The position numbers and the translations under genes are program-made. The notes beneath the pieces were generated by a model that was given only the letters and a program-made list of their open reading frames with translations, did no database searches and was not told the origin of the DNA. From Tulasnella sp. 424 (taxonomy: Eukaryota; Basidiomycota; Agaricomycetes; Cantharellales; Tulasnellaceae): a stretch of 64,000 nt of DNA. Each line of letters begins with the position of its first letter. Positions within the stretch are counted from its first letter, which is position 1. The stretch is taken from NCBI GenBank assembly GCA_019633425.1, contig WSUB01000011.1, positions 299,513 to 363,512 of the forward strand, in the 5' to 3' direction. This document shows, in pieces, positions 1 to 12,735 of this stretch.

Positions 1-2030
1 TCCGAGCTCCCCAAGGCATTTGTGCTCATTCCAGATCCCTTTAACTGGCGGAAACTGCTGCTCGTTAGCACCGCTGCCCTGCTCGCCCCTATTGGGATAC
101 GAGGGCGGGGCTGAATTTTTCCCTCCCCATCCTTCACGGATGATCGTCCTAATTTCTCCGACGTTTCATCGCCGGCACGTCTTTAATGGTGTAGCGCGGC
201 GACGATCAGTTCAGCAAAGTGAGTCCGTCATGCCGCTACGTTCTTTGTCCCCACCTCTTGGATCGAACTTAATTCCATCGCGAATGTCTCCTTCCCTTCA
301 GGTCGTGGATCTCTGGATGTCTCCCCTGCGAAGAATTCCTGGTGGTCTGCATTCGCTTCGGCTAGAGCCTGGCGGATGTGCATGCAGACGTCGTCGCTTC
401 CAAGATGTCTTTTTTATCGATCCGGATAGATAAATGTCAGTGCAATTCGTCTTAATTCTGTCGACCGCCCCAACTAAATCAGCCCTCCTAGTTCTGTCTG
501 ACTATGCCGTCGTGGCTCTCTAGATGTATCCCTAGAAGTCGGGCCGGGCCCCTGTGTGGCTGCATTCGCTTAATGCGGAAGCGGGCGAATGCGATTGCAG
601 TTGCCGACCCTGGCAAGGTGTAGTTGGGCTCGGCAGCGCACCTTGCCCTTGGGAGATTCAGCTGGGTTAGCAGTAAATCTGGTGCGCAGCGTTCCGGCCG
701 ACCATTTAACCCCGGAGGAACTTCTTATGGGCTCTTACTTACCCCTCCAGCCGAGCTTCAAGTCGTCAGCTTCGTTTGCATGCTGACGCTTGGGGTAGGT
801 CATCGTTCGAACCGGTTTTAATTCTCGACACTGATACCAGACTCGCAGGCGGGAGGGACCGATCCCACTACCCCACGACGCAGAGGTTTGTTCACTATCG
901 TCATCAACAATATAGAAAGCTAAGTTTATCTCACGGACATGGCCTGCTTTGGGCCTATTGCTGACCTTGTCGTATCCCTACATCTATCGTTTCGCTTCCT
1001 CTTAACTCCGTGTTATTGATTCGGGTCCGAGTTCCCCAAGGCATTTGTGCTCATTCCAGATCCCTTTAACTGGCGGAAACTGCTGCTCGTTAGCACCGCT
1101 GCCCTGCTCGCCTCTATTGGGATACGAGTGCAGGGCTGAATTTTTCCCTCCCCATCCTTCGCGGATGATCGTCCTGATTCCTCCGACGTTTCATCACCGG
1201 CACATCCAGTGTATTTTTAATGTTTTGGTGTAGCGCGGCGACGATCGGTTCAGCAAAGTGAGTCCGTCCTGCCGCTACGTTCTTTGTCCCCACCTCTTGC
1301 ATCGAACTTAATTCCATCGCGAATGTCTCCTTCCCTTCAGGTCGCGGGTCTCTGGATGTGTCTCTTGCGAAGAGTTCCTGGTGGTCTGCATTCGCTTCGG
1401 CGGCAAGCTGGGCGGATGCGCATGCAGGCGTCGTCGCTTGCAAGATGTCTTCGGGCATCTTGCCACGGGGTTTCCAGCAGGGCTAGCAGTGAATCTGGTG
1501 AGCTACGACCCGGTTTACTCGGTGATCGCCGGGGATCTCTTCTCGGCTTACTCACCGACTCGTTTAGCCGAGCTTCAAGTCGTCAGCTCCTTTCTGCGGG
1601 CTGATGCTTGAGTACGTCCCTGATCTGGACTCTCGTGTTCCTGACGCTGACCTTGAACTTGAACAAGGCGGGAGCGACCGATCCCTCTACCCCACGACTT
1701 ATTAGGCTACTTTTTGATGGGGGATGACGCCTCTGGAAAGCTAAGTGTATTTCGTTGACATGGTTCAGTTGGCCCTGTTGCTGATATCACTGGCCATCAC
1801 ATTCCCGCCTATCTCCTCGTCTACGCTACGACTTGACCGTGCCTTGCTGTTTCACGTCGGAGACCCAAGGACACGAGGTTTCTGCTTGGGCTCTCCCAGG
1901 ATGCTGGACGATACTCATGACATTCAGTCGTCAGCATCGCTGCTCTGCCCACCTTCCACTTTTATTGGAGCGCACAGCGTAATTTTTCCCTCCTCGTCCT
2001 TCGCGGATGACCCTTCTTCACTCTCCTTAC
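1..2030. repeat. Tandem degenerate ~1-kb direct repeats, non-coding
   Basis: The segment beginning at 1 recurs almost unchanged at about 1026: both share the stretch around 'ggcatttgtgctcattccag', the CTGGCGGAAACTGCTGCTCG core, and the later block with 'ccgagcttcaagtcgtcag' (about 748 and 1568). A third, more diverged partial copy is visible near 1950-2030, with the same 'aatttttccctcc' and 'ccttcgcggatga' landmarks. The longest reading frame, on the minus strand at 1114-1458, is broken by stops in the first copy, so coding is not supported. No terminal inverted repeats or transposase motifs are seen. The left end is cut by the window edge. This could be a subtelomeric-type repeat or an old element remnant; the nature is unknown. 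Confidence 0.75.
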
Positions 2031-2218
2031 TATGTTTTGTATATACTCTGTGGATTTACCTTACGTTTTGTGAATCGCAGATAGTTTCCTATTTCAAGTA
2101 CGGCTGACCTCAATGTCTGTGTGGACAGTGCATGACAAATATGAGAGACTTTGTAAGAGGGGATTCATGACACTAAAATACTATGGTATTGTGACGCGTT
2201 TAAGATACCAAAGGTCAT

Positions 2219-4156
2219 CTACATCCGGTCCGCTTTGAATCGAGACACCCGACCTCCGCTGGGGGCGAGACGAGGTGGACCTGGTGTGCGTTCAACAATA
2301 TCACGAGCCATGATACGTTCAGCCACTGGGATAGGGTTTAAAGACGAAGTTGGAGCTGAAGAAAATGAGGGAGATTCAATGACAGTCGGCGCAAAGGAAG
2401 GCGAGGCAGATGGGCCTCGTCTGTCCTTCGAGTCGATCGAGGATGCCGCTGGGGAGGAAGTCTCCATAGCTTTGGCAGCTTTGAATCGGGATGGCTTGCC
2501 CGACACCGAGCCAACTGTTCGAGGCTCCGTCTTTCCATCTCCAGATGTTCTCTCCCGAACGTCTCCGATGCTCACTCGGGCGTTGGGCGTGGCAATGGCT
2601 TGTTCACCCGCACCTCCCTCTTTTTCGCCAAGAGCCTTCTCATCTCCTTTGGGCGTGTCTTGCAAATGCGATGCTGCGTCACCGTTACCTCGCTTCCGGA
2701 GTCGATCTAGTGCCTGCTTCCCGACCTCGGTCAAACCATCCGCGTCGCTGTCGCTGTCAGCTGGTGCGACAAGCTGCCCTTCGACGAGCTTTCCCTCTCG
2801 GATAGTCTCATGAGCATCCGGTCCGATCGCTCTGACGGTGACCGAGTGGGATTGACCTGTGTGGGAGGCTTTGAACCGAGACGTCCCAGTCCCGGAGGCC
2901 GGATGCGGATTAGCAGGAGTTGCGTCCAAGGGAACAAACTGTCAGAGTAAGTGTATATCAGAGGCTGGAACCCCAATTGCGGGAATATATTACCGACCTC
3001 ATCGTCGCACGAAACCTTCGGAGGGTCGGAGGTATTCCCAGTTCGGACCGGAGGAGTCCCCACTCCTGCTTCCCGAGCTCGTTGGAAAATATCCTGCCGC
3101 TTGGCGCGATAGTCGGAGAATACCTGTCGTCGGAGTTCTGCCACTTCCTCATCTTCCTCATCACTTTCTGCATCCTCAAACCGGCCAGCTTCGTCATCAC
3201 TGTCTTGATCTCCAACCCCGTCCCCTTCGTCATCCGATCCGTCCTGCCCAGCCTGCTCGCTGATTTCTTCGTCGTCCGAATCTGGGGCTGCAAAGCTGTT
3301 ACCTGCCTCCAGTGCTTTCCCCGTTCGTTCTACTACCCCGAATTTCATGATGGGTGTTGCGCGGCCAATCGGTTTTCGACGTCTGCCGCTCAGCGTAGCT
3401 GGGACCACATCTCCCCACTCGACGGTACTTTCTATTGGCTTCCTCGGAGCTGAGCCATCGGCAAAGCTGACCCCTTTCTTCTTCGCGGGGATTTTTGAGC
3501 TAGAGTGGTCGGCAACCCCTGAAGCAGGTTGTGAAGTCGTCGCATTCGCGGCCCTGCTCTCGATTCGTTGACGGTCGGCGGCTTTCTTCTTGGAGGATGG
3601 AGGTTCCGAAGGACCGGCTTCCAAGTATTTCTGGCGACGAAAATAGGTTTCCTCCTCTTCCTCCAACTCCTCCCACATCATGTCTATCTCTCGCCTCTTT
3701 GCAGCGGCAACGTCGGGCGGCATGTCCCACAGGTGTTGAACGTCGTCGGCGGCAAGAGAGTCTCCGGTAGGTCGAGCAATGCTGGATTGACCGAAAGGCT
3801 CGTTGATCTCGATGATAGGATTTCCGAATTCGTCCTTCAGCTGCAGTCACGAAGCCAGTTGGTGAGCATGGACATCCCCAAGTGGTGACTTGAGCGGCGT
3901 ACATCAGGGACACCGGCAAAGCCTGCTGCAAGATCCTCCGCGGTCATTCCTCCATCACCTAGTCCTTCCATGTTTCCTAGGAGGCGGGTGAGTTCTTCAA
4001 CAATTTCCTTGCCGTTGGGATTGCGTTGAGCGGCAGCGAGGGTGGCAAGGAAGGCAGCCTTGGCTACACTGATATCAGTATATTTGGAAATATTATACTA
4101 CCGACAAACGTGCTACCTTCCTCCCGCCGTTGATCGAGGCTTTGTGCATCACTCAT
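2219..4156 (-). CDS. URI/Bud27-like protein with C-terminal SRFKA motifs (DUF3835-type)
   Basis: Model: complement of 2219-2938, 2998-3840, 3903-4063, 4102-4156; 592 residues, all junctions in phase. The N-terminal part (about residues 1-72) is helical. It is followed by DEFGNPIIEINEPFG, a segment of the kind found after the prefoldin domain of URI proteins, then a Glu-rich MWEELEEEEE helix, long acidic low-complexity stretches and a C-terminus ending SRFKADRM. Two further SRFKA copies lie upstream. The SRFKA-type tail is characteristic of the Bud27/URI (unconventional prefoldin, RPB5 interactor) family, which acts in RNA polymerase assembly and translation initiation. No clear prefoldin beta-hairpin domain was recognised in the modelled N-terminus, so family membership rests on the C-terminal half. 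Two introns use weak donors (GTAGTA, GTCGGT). It is divergent from WBP1. Confidence 0.6.
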
Positions 4157-4546
4157 GGCGCCGGTGGTGGTTGGAAGATTTGTGGTAGATGATGTTTGTC
4201 AGCTGAACCGTGCGGTAGTCATATTCGGCCGCAATTGTCGTGATCTTCAAACTCCTCCATGAGCTGAGAGGCGCTGCTAGGTGCACAGGCTGATGATGGC
4301 TTTTTGACGATGTAAGCAGTGATAATAATTAGAACATGGTGCTACTTATTCGGGTGCAGCGAGTGGTTTGTTACTCCCGACGTCAGCACTTCCTATTCAG
4401 GAGCGTGCGACTTCGACGTGTCGTTGGCCGCATTGCGAATTATATTTGGGACTGCACGTACTGCGGCTTCCTCAAACGCTCATTTCACTACTACGACCGC
4501 AATAACTCGCCCCCTCTCAACCAGTCTAGGAAAAACATAACAGGAT
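4157..4546. promoter_or_regulatory. Divergent intergenic promoter region (URI-like / WBP1)
   Basis: This 390-bp gap separates two head-to-head start codons and must hold both promoters. No TATA box or other defined element was recognised with confidence. Confidence 0.4.
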
Positions 4547-6209
4547 ATGCGGATAGCAAGGCTGTTTGCGGCTCTTCTCGCGTCGCTCGTTCCCGCCGCG
4601 CTGGCTAGGTCCAGCACGGGCGACAAAGTGTTGGTGGTCATGGAACCAGGACTGAAGGCGGAGGATTACTCTTTGTTCTTCAACAATCTTCGAAGTGAGC
4701 ATTCTTCTCCTTGGTGCGAATCGGATAATTTGGCTAAACCGGCAACATCCACCAGGCCGGGGCTACGAGTTGTTCTTCCGTGCACCGAACGAGAAGATGC
4801 CGACGACGATGACCTACGACATTCCACAATTCTCGCATATCATTATGTTTACTCCTACAACCAAAAGTATGTGAGGGCCAATTTCCCGCTGTTGCTTGAA
4901 TCTGACAGCTTGCAAACTCATTTGCAGACGCGGAGCTGGACGTGTCGCCTCAAGCATTATTCACCTTAATGCGAGAGAACCCATTCACCAACATTCTTGT
5001 TACTCTCTCACCAAAACGTACAGCCATGTCTGACTTTGCCGCCGAGTTCGCCATTGGCCTTCCACCGCCCAACACACCTCTCATCTCACACTTCCCCGCG
5101 CGCTCCTCCCCGCACACGCAACTTACTATCGAAGCCCCTTCCAAGGCGCACCCTTTGCTCACCAAGAACCTCCCGCCCATCCTATTCGAAGGCCAAGCTC
5201 ATATGCTTGGTGATAACCCGTTGCTGTTCCCCATCCTGAACGCACCAGCGGAGAGCTTCAGCACCGACGGAACGGAGGACAGGAGGGCTGATGCAGTGGT
5301 GGAGGCAGCGGATAAGGGAGGAGAGGGTCTTTGGGCAGGTTCAAAGATGAGCGTTGTCAGTGGGTTCCAGGCAACGAATGGCGCCCGTGTTGCCTTCGTT
5401 GGCGGCGTCAAGCTTTTCAGTGACGAGTTTGCTAAGGCAGAAGTGGCACCGTGAGTCTCCTCGATGCCGCTTTAGTGCCAGAATATTAACACGATCCATT
5501 TGGCAGAGGTAAACGCTCCGGTAACGGTCAACTCGCTCAGGACATCGCGGCATGGACGTTCCAAGAAACCTTGGTCTACAAAATCGAGAGGGCCACTCAC
5601 CACTTGGAAAGCGATGAAACCCGAACCGAACAGGAGAGATATACTATCAACGACCGTGTGGTATGTTTTGGCGCTGTTGTAATCAGTCGAATCGTCTTAG
5701 ATCCTAACAACGTCATGACAGACCTTCACCATGGAAATCTCTCAGTTCGACCCTATTAAAAATACCTACATCCCCAAGTCGAACATCGACGACCTTCAGT
5801 TGGAGTTTACCATGCTCGACCCTCATATTAGAACCGCCATTCCTGCTGTAGCCGACAAGCCGGGCACGTACAGCGTGACCTTCCGCGCTCCCGATCGACA
5901 TGGCGTGTTCAAATTCGTCGTAAACCACAAACGCAAAGGGTAAGTCTTCACAGCTTAAGTTTACGTCCGTTACAGTTTAATGACGTCATGCTCTCGTGCA
6001 GACTCACTCCTCTTCAAGTCGCGATGCCAGTTGCCGTGGTTCCTCCACGACACGATGGCTATCCACGATTCCTTTCGGCAGCCTGGCCGTATTACATCGG
6101 AGCTATCAGCACGAGCGTTGGTTTCGTCTTCTTCTGCATTGTGTACTTGGGCGCCGAAAGCGCCACCGAACGGAAACGTAAGGAGAAGGGTAAGAACAAG
6201 GTCGAATAG
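4547..6209 (+). CDS. WBP1: Oligosaccharyltransferase 48-kDa subunit (WBP1/OST48)
   Basis: Exons 4547-4694, 4756-4866, 4928-5450, 5507-5660, 5722-5939, 6002-6209; 453 residues, matching the usual 430-460 of the family. It begins with a signal peptide (MRIARLFAALLASLVPAALA). Family landmarks follow: VLVVMEPGLKAEDYS, the RGYELFFRAPNEK segment, and FSHIIMFTPTTKNAELDVSP. The C-terminus has one membrane helix (YYIGAISTSVGFVFFCIVYLG) followed by a short Lys/Arg-rich cytosolic tail, KRKEKGKNKVE, resembling an ER dilysine-type retention signal. The subunit is a non-catalytic part of the ER complex that transfers the lipid-linked glycan to Asn-X-Ser/Thr of nascent proteins. Five short introns with canonical borders. 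Confidence 0.95.
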
Positions 6210-6605
6210 GTCGCTCGTCCTGTCTGTTGTAGTAGAGCTGCTCTATGTATGTCAAGCATTTCGGACGACAAATCCTTGCGCAAACGCCCAATTCCGGACT
6301 TCCGTCTCCTCCACGGTGAACCTCGAACACGTTGGTCATTAAGTCCGGGTGAACGCGGAATCGTGAGCCAGAGCATGTGCTCTTGTTTGCCCGCGGGCGG
6401 CGGCTTGAGAACGAACGTCCCATATGAAATCCGAACATCCCACGGTCGTTCGGCCTGTTCTCCCAACCTCGTCCCTCATCTCCAGACCGCGTTCTTAAAG
6501 GCTTTCAACTCCCACCCGAGCAAAAAGTCTTCTCCCTCTCACCCTCTTGTCGTCTCTCTCCCATACCTTCGTTCTTGTAACCTCCTCTTATTTCATTAAA
6601 ACGAA

Positions 6606-7912
<1,307 letters not shown>

Positions 7913-9154
7913 AGCTGTCGTGGGCTATGTCGCCTTTGACGCAATTATAGACTTCGGCTGGACGTACCCGACGGATACCCTTTGCATGTCTTGGCTGTCA
8001 TTGTTGGCGTTGTATTTCTGCTTATAGACATAGTGTCAAGAATACATCAGCCATTCCAAACGTTTCTAATTCCGTGTCGCTTCGCCTGAGCCCATCGGGG
8101 GTCATCTGTATTGAAAGTTAGCCATGGCGTCGATGGCCGTTGTGTCACATCATGCCCACAGCCCGGAGAAACCATCGTCCAGCCCAGGGTCAACAAGACT
8201 AGGGACTTCCACATTGAGCCCAGCGACGCTCAGGACACTCGAAGCAATCAGAGAGCGGATGTCGGTCAATGCTTCTTTTGATGGGGTTCCTAAATACGTA
8301 CATCAAAAAAGCGTTGAAATGCCTCGTGTCACTCGGCTGAGCAAACCAAAAAATAAAACTAAAAAGGTAGCCGCGACTCGTGTTTTCTCTTTACCAACCG
8401 GCGGGAACGTTCCGTCCAAGCCACTGGACAATGAACGAGGCCGAGTCCCCAGAAAAAGAAACGCGAGGCCATGGGATGGGTGGCTGGGCCCCCCGCTCCC
8501 TTTGCGCTATTTTTTCTCCGCATTTTTTGTAATTTTTAACCCCGCACTAAATCCGGAAGACCCGATCCGGACCCGTTATCGAGATCCTGACCATGATAAC
8601 GGGGTTGCTGTGGAGGCGACAGATTGCGCAAAGGTCAGATTGATCGAATCACTGGACGATATGAGGAATAGCTCGGTGGGATTGCGGCATAAGCAGAGCG
8701 ATGGTTCTTTTTTTGGTAAATTGAGTATATTGATGTTGTATATATTCCACATTTGAAAAAGGCGCTACCTAAAACTACCTACTGGGACAACGGAAAAAGG
8801 TGGAAAAAAAGAGAAGATTCAGGGGAGGTTTAATAAATAGAGAGCGGGGGCTCGCGGAAGAACAGGGCACGAGCGGACAGGGAGGAGAGTACATAGAGGG
8901 GGGAGGGCGATGCGGATGCCAACGAGGAAAAGGGACGAGACAGTGGTTCCGACTCGAGCTCTTTCGGAGTTGGGTGAGAGGGGTCTATGGACAACGAGGA
9001 CAGGATGGAGAGGGCAGCGGATCAAAGACGGCGGAGGGATGGTCGGAGGTTATGGAAAAGGGCAGGAGCAGAGAGGGGAACAGGTCGAACGAAGAGATGA
9101 GCGGGGTAGCATAGATGACAGACGCGAGAGGGGAGGCAGGCAGATGCGACAATT
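7913..9154. other. Intergenic region with one weak ORF
   Basis: This stretch lies between the ADK1 stop and the stop of the convergent FAD gene. It holds the doubtful ORF listed separately and a purine-rich tract (about 8790-9110, plus strand) that gives artificial long frames. I see no other gene. Confidence 0.5.
8124..8756 (+). CDS. Uncharacterised ORF, doubtful
   Basis: A 210-codon frame starts in a good context (gccATGG). The first half (to about residue 125) is Ser/Lys/Arg-rich and basic, with KPKNKTKKV and RVPRKRNARPW segments. The second half looks like untranslated sequence (FFSAFFVIF, AT-rich end). I recognise no domain. If real, the gene may be a short nuclear-type protein whose 3' half is spliced differently. 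The codon composition after about 8500 argues against a 210-residue product. Confidence 0.25.
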   Translation: MASMAVVSHHAHSPEKPSSSPGSTRLGTSTLSPATLRTLEAIRERMSVNASFDGVPKYVHQKSVEMPRVTRLSKPKNKTKKVAATRVFSLPTGGNVPSKPLDNERGRVPRKRNARPWDGWLGPPLPLRYFFSAFFVIFNPALNPEDPIRTRYRDPDHDNGVAVEATDCAKVRLIESLDDMRNSSVGLRHKQSDGSFFGKLSILMLYIFHI

Positions 9155-11678
9155 TCACAGTTCCGAGACGAACCGCTTCTTGGCATTCTCCCATTGTGAC
9201 CATGCGAAACGGGGTACTTCACGTCTAACCCATGCTTTCGCCACTTTCGCGATCACCGATGGCAAGAAAGTGTCCGTTGGGCATCCAACAAACATGTTTG
9301 CTCGCCACGCGATCTCGGCCACTTGCTTATCCTGACAGCAAAAGAAGGATGATGGAAGCGGCGTTAGCACATCATGATTTAACGTTTTTGTGGAACACGA
9401 GGCAAGCTCAATTGAAAATAGAAAAGAAGGATGCAACGCTTACCCTGGTGCACAACTCAATTAGCTGATCTCGATACCATCGACCAAACGTGCCGTAGGA
9501 CAAGTCTTCCCCGCGGACTGGTATCGTAGAAGCGTAGCTGTAGTCTGCAAAGCACAGAAGCGAAAAGGGAGCCAAGAGTCAATATCTCCAACTTGTCTCC
9601 GCCGGAAATTGGCTCATTTGCCGTAACGGAAGGAAAGAACCGCTTGCCCAAACTCACCCATTGCCTTTGTGCTGTACCAAATGCTTGCTGTCCTCGCGGT
9701 ATGCAAGTTCCAAAATTCGGGACCAAACGAAGATGGGAGCCATCCGTCCAAATCTTCGTCATCACCGCATGCCTGTTGCTTCCGCTGCTGGAAGAGGATT
9801 TTACGTAGGACAGCATCAAGTGTGGCAGCTCCAAGAGCGGCTTTAGCGCAACCTTGACCGAAGGAAGGGTTGACGCGCATGACCGAGTCTCCGATGGCGG
9901 CGAAGTTGGTTGGCAAGTTGACTGCGAGGTCGAACCGGTTGTACGAGAGTGGGGCTGGAGGGAACGAAGAGTTTGAGGTTAGACGACATTCAGACCGCTG
10001 AGGACGAGATGTGTGGGGGAGGTTACTACTTACGGACTCGGACGTCGACTGCCCAATCTGGCACCTCGTCATCGGCGACCAGGTCGAGCGTTTCAAAGAT
10101 CCATTCGGGTACTGGTTCGATGCCGTTCAAGTTCCGAAGGAAATGCTTGAGGTCATCTACAGTCTTTGGGCGTTCTTGTAGGTCCCATCCACCGATGGCC
10201 AGCGAGACTGAAGAAATCGGGGCGGCGTGAGCGACTTCGAGAGGGCGAAAGATAGAGCGACGGAAAAGCGACTTACGTTTGTCTGGGTCGCTCCAAGTTA
10301 GAAGAACGGTCTTGTTATCCATTCGAGGGTCCGAAAAGTATGAATACAAGAAACCAGCTCGCTTGTATCCTCCTGGGATGGGCAATAGCTCTTGAATCTC
10401 TGGTCGAACGCGGAACTGGGGGGTAAAAGTCGTTCCGTTAGTCCTCCTTCGACTCGCTGAGCTCTAGAGAGTTCAGGACGCACGCTATGAGAGGTATACT
10501 GCATCTTGGGGTCGTACGATTGCCTGATATCCCTAATATGAAGTTGATCGGGACCCAACTCCTCTCCGTCCAAGGGAACGCCGAAGCCAGCTCGCTCCAG
10601 CCATTTAGGTCCAGCTGAAAGCGTGTGTCCGGTACAGTCCACCAAGAGCGCAGAGGGAACGTTGATCGTCTGCGCCGCGTTTTCCGATCCGTTCAAACGA
10701 ACTTGAACGGAACCGATCTTGGAAGGGTCGTACGCGGAAGGTTTGACGCCGAGGACCATGCCGTTGAGGAATTTGATGTTGGAGCAGGATTGTTTGGTGA
10801 GCTTGCGGACGACGGTTTCGTAAGCTGCACGGGAGATGTAGACCTGGAAAATGATCATAATGAATTGACCAGTCGAGTATTCCGAATAAGCGAGAGGGAC
10901 CGAGGGAGGGGAAACGCTGTCAGTGGCTTGAAGTTGAACCGATATGAAAGCTGAACTTTGGAACTCACAGTCTCCTCGGTGTTTCCCTGAATTGGAAGTG
11001 AATGAGTAGCAGGTGGATAGGAGAGGGCACAAACGACATCAATACGGGGTTCTTCGGTCCGAGGCTTGTAAAGCTCACCTCGGGGCTGGGGATCTGAACG
11101 CCGGCAACATGGGTGTTGTACTCGGTTTTTTGAACGCGAGCTCCCAGAGCTTTGACTTCCTCATCGAACGTGGGGTACAGTGCGCGGACGACTTGAAGGT
11201 TGATGGGCTGGAAGCCATGCAGAGCGGTGTATTGGAGGATTCTTTTACGTCTGACGTCCATCGGGAGAACTTCGCCGTTGGAATCGAAGAGGGCTTCAGG
11301 TTCAACGACTACGACTTCTGAGAAGTGGTCGGAGCAGACGCGTGCTGCGAGAAGACCAGAGATGCTGGAGGAAGGGTCGAGTGGGTGTGAGCATAAGGGA
11401 ACAATTATTACGAGAGAGGCTCGGCCAGCGACGGGGACAATGAAAGGCGGGTGGAAGGTGGGGTGACGACAGTGCACATACCTCCCCCCACAAATGACAG
11501 CGCATCCTTGGACTTTGCTAGCACCAGTAGTCGTGTTGCCCAGTTGAGGAATGTCGTCGATTATCGTAAGCCTAGCCACGAGACGCCGATGCACGAGATT
11601 GCCGATGGCACGAAAAGCGATCCAGAGACCGACGATGGCGAGGGCGGTATATGCGAGATCTAGAGTCGTTAGAGACAT
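9155..11678 (-). CDS. FAD-dependent monooxygenase/oxidoreductase, N-terminally membrane-anchored
   Basis: Complement of nine exons: 9155-9331, 9444-9544, 9658-9954, 10034-10207, 10277-10415, 10484-10843, 10969-10986, 11079-11364, 11482-11678; 582 residues with all phases consistent. An N-terminal hydrophobic helix (YTALAIVGLWIAFRAIG) is followed by the Rossmann FAD-binding motif GCAVICGGSISGLLAARV ending in VVVEPE. LLVDCTGH comes mid-protein, and the second FAD motif is AAIGDSVMRVNPSFGQG. These are hallmarks of the squalene-epoxidase / aromatic-hydroxylase (PHBH-fold) superfamily. Substrate and pathway cannot be told from sequence. One exon is only 18 nt. The start lies about 45 bp downstream of a TATATATA box. 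No clustered biosynthetic partners are present. Confidence 0.8.
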
Positions 11679-11721
11679 TGGTCGTTAAGAGAAGTCGTTA
11701 CTGGCGGGAAGGATGAGGGGG

Positions 11722-11729
11722 TATATATA
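11722..11729 (-). promoter_or_regulatory. Candidate TATA box of the FAD oxidoreductase gene
   Basis: TATATATA lies about 45 bp upstream of the ATG at 11678, at a plausible distance for a short 5' leader. The call rests on position and sequence only. Confidence 0.45.
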
Positions 11730-12735
11730 GTTCTATCTACTACGGAAGAGAGGAGAGGGGAGGGGGAGCGAGGACCGAGCGAAGCGTAACCGGGGGGAGA
11801 TGGAGGGGAACGACTTTTCGCGGGCAAGGGAGAGGTTTCCCCAGACAAGAGCCGACCACCTTTTTATGCGAGGATTTTTTGCTATCATTTTTTTCGTTTT
11901 CCGGGTTTTCCTGTATCAAGATTAACACAGGTGACGTTTGAGAATTTTCGTAGCTGATGGTCAGGGCGCGATGGAAGTCGAAGAGAAGAAGAAAAAAAAC
12001 AACCACCAACCCCCGCCCTGTGTGAACCCTTTGCTATTCGAAGGGTTCCTGGAGACCACCACGCAAACTCGTTGGATGCCACACATCGGGACTATCTTGC
12101 AACCCCGCAATACCCAACAGGAGTCCTTTTTTTGATAGCCGAAATCACCATCCAGACATGCATCACCCTCAAGGCAATTGCTGATCAGGGAACAAAGCAC
12201 TGGAGTGAGCTCAAAGGAAGAGATCGCTTTTTTTTTTCCTATCAGCGAGTAGTGAAGGTTATTGATGGAGGGTGTGGGTGTAGTAAGCTTACACAGGTAC
12301 TCTATTCTGAGGCTTGGGAGGGGGAGTACAAGGAAAAAGGGTAGCTGATGGCCGCTGTTACCGTGTAGCAAGAGTGGCGTTCATCTCGCATCTCTCAATT
12401 CAATGGGACCTAGATCAACCACCCTTCGGTCCGAGACCCCTTTCCCCTACACTGACTCAGCTGTCACGACTGGTTACGAATACGAATTGACACCATGGGC
12501 AGCTTCAAAGCAAAGTATTTCCACTCGTCGACTTGAATTCACGTGCCACCGAATGTTCTAATGAGCGAATTTGCTGACCATTCCGATATTCCATTTGTAT
12601 ACATTTACACTAGTGACAAAGTCCATTGCACAACGTTGCCAAATTCCAAATCCCTGCCCGCCCTTCATTTCGAAATGAAACACTGATGTCATCGTCAAAA
12701 ATCGTCCTTGATCCGACCTCCCTCCCTTCCACTAA
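11730..12735. other. Intergenic region upstream of the FAD gene, no gene seen
   Basis: About 1 kb lies between the FAD gene promoter and the 3' end of the multikinase gene. It contains A/T-rich and homopolymer runs (an A-run near 11990, a T-run near 12230). Open frames here are short and overlap in conflicting phases. I see no gene. Confidence 0.5.

Noticed and set aside
1114..1458. 114-codon minus-strand ORF in the second repeat copy with a plausible composition
   Set aside because: The same frame carries stops in the first repeat copy, and no domain or splice partner is seen.
1745..2107. 120-codon plus-strand ORF with a hydrophobic start
   Set aside because: It overlaps the degenerate third repeat copy and lacks any conserved feature.
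8800..9335. Long plus-strand frames rich in Gly, Arg and Glu
   Set aside because: They are produced by a purine-rich tract that also covers the 3' end of the FAD gene on the other strand.
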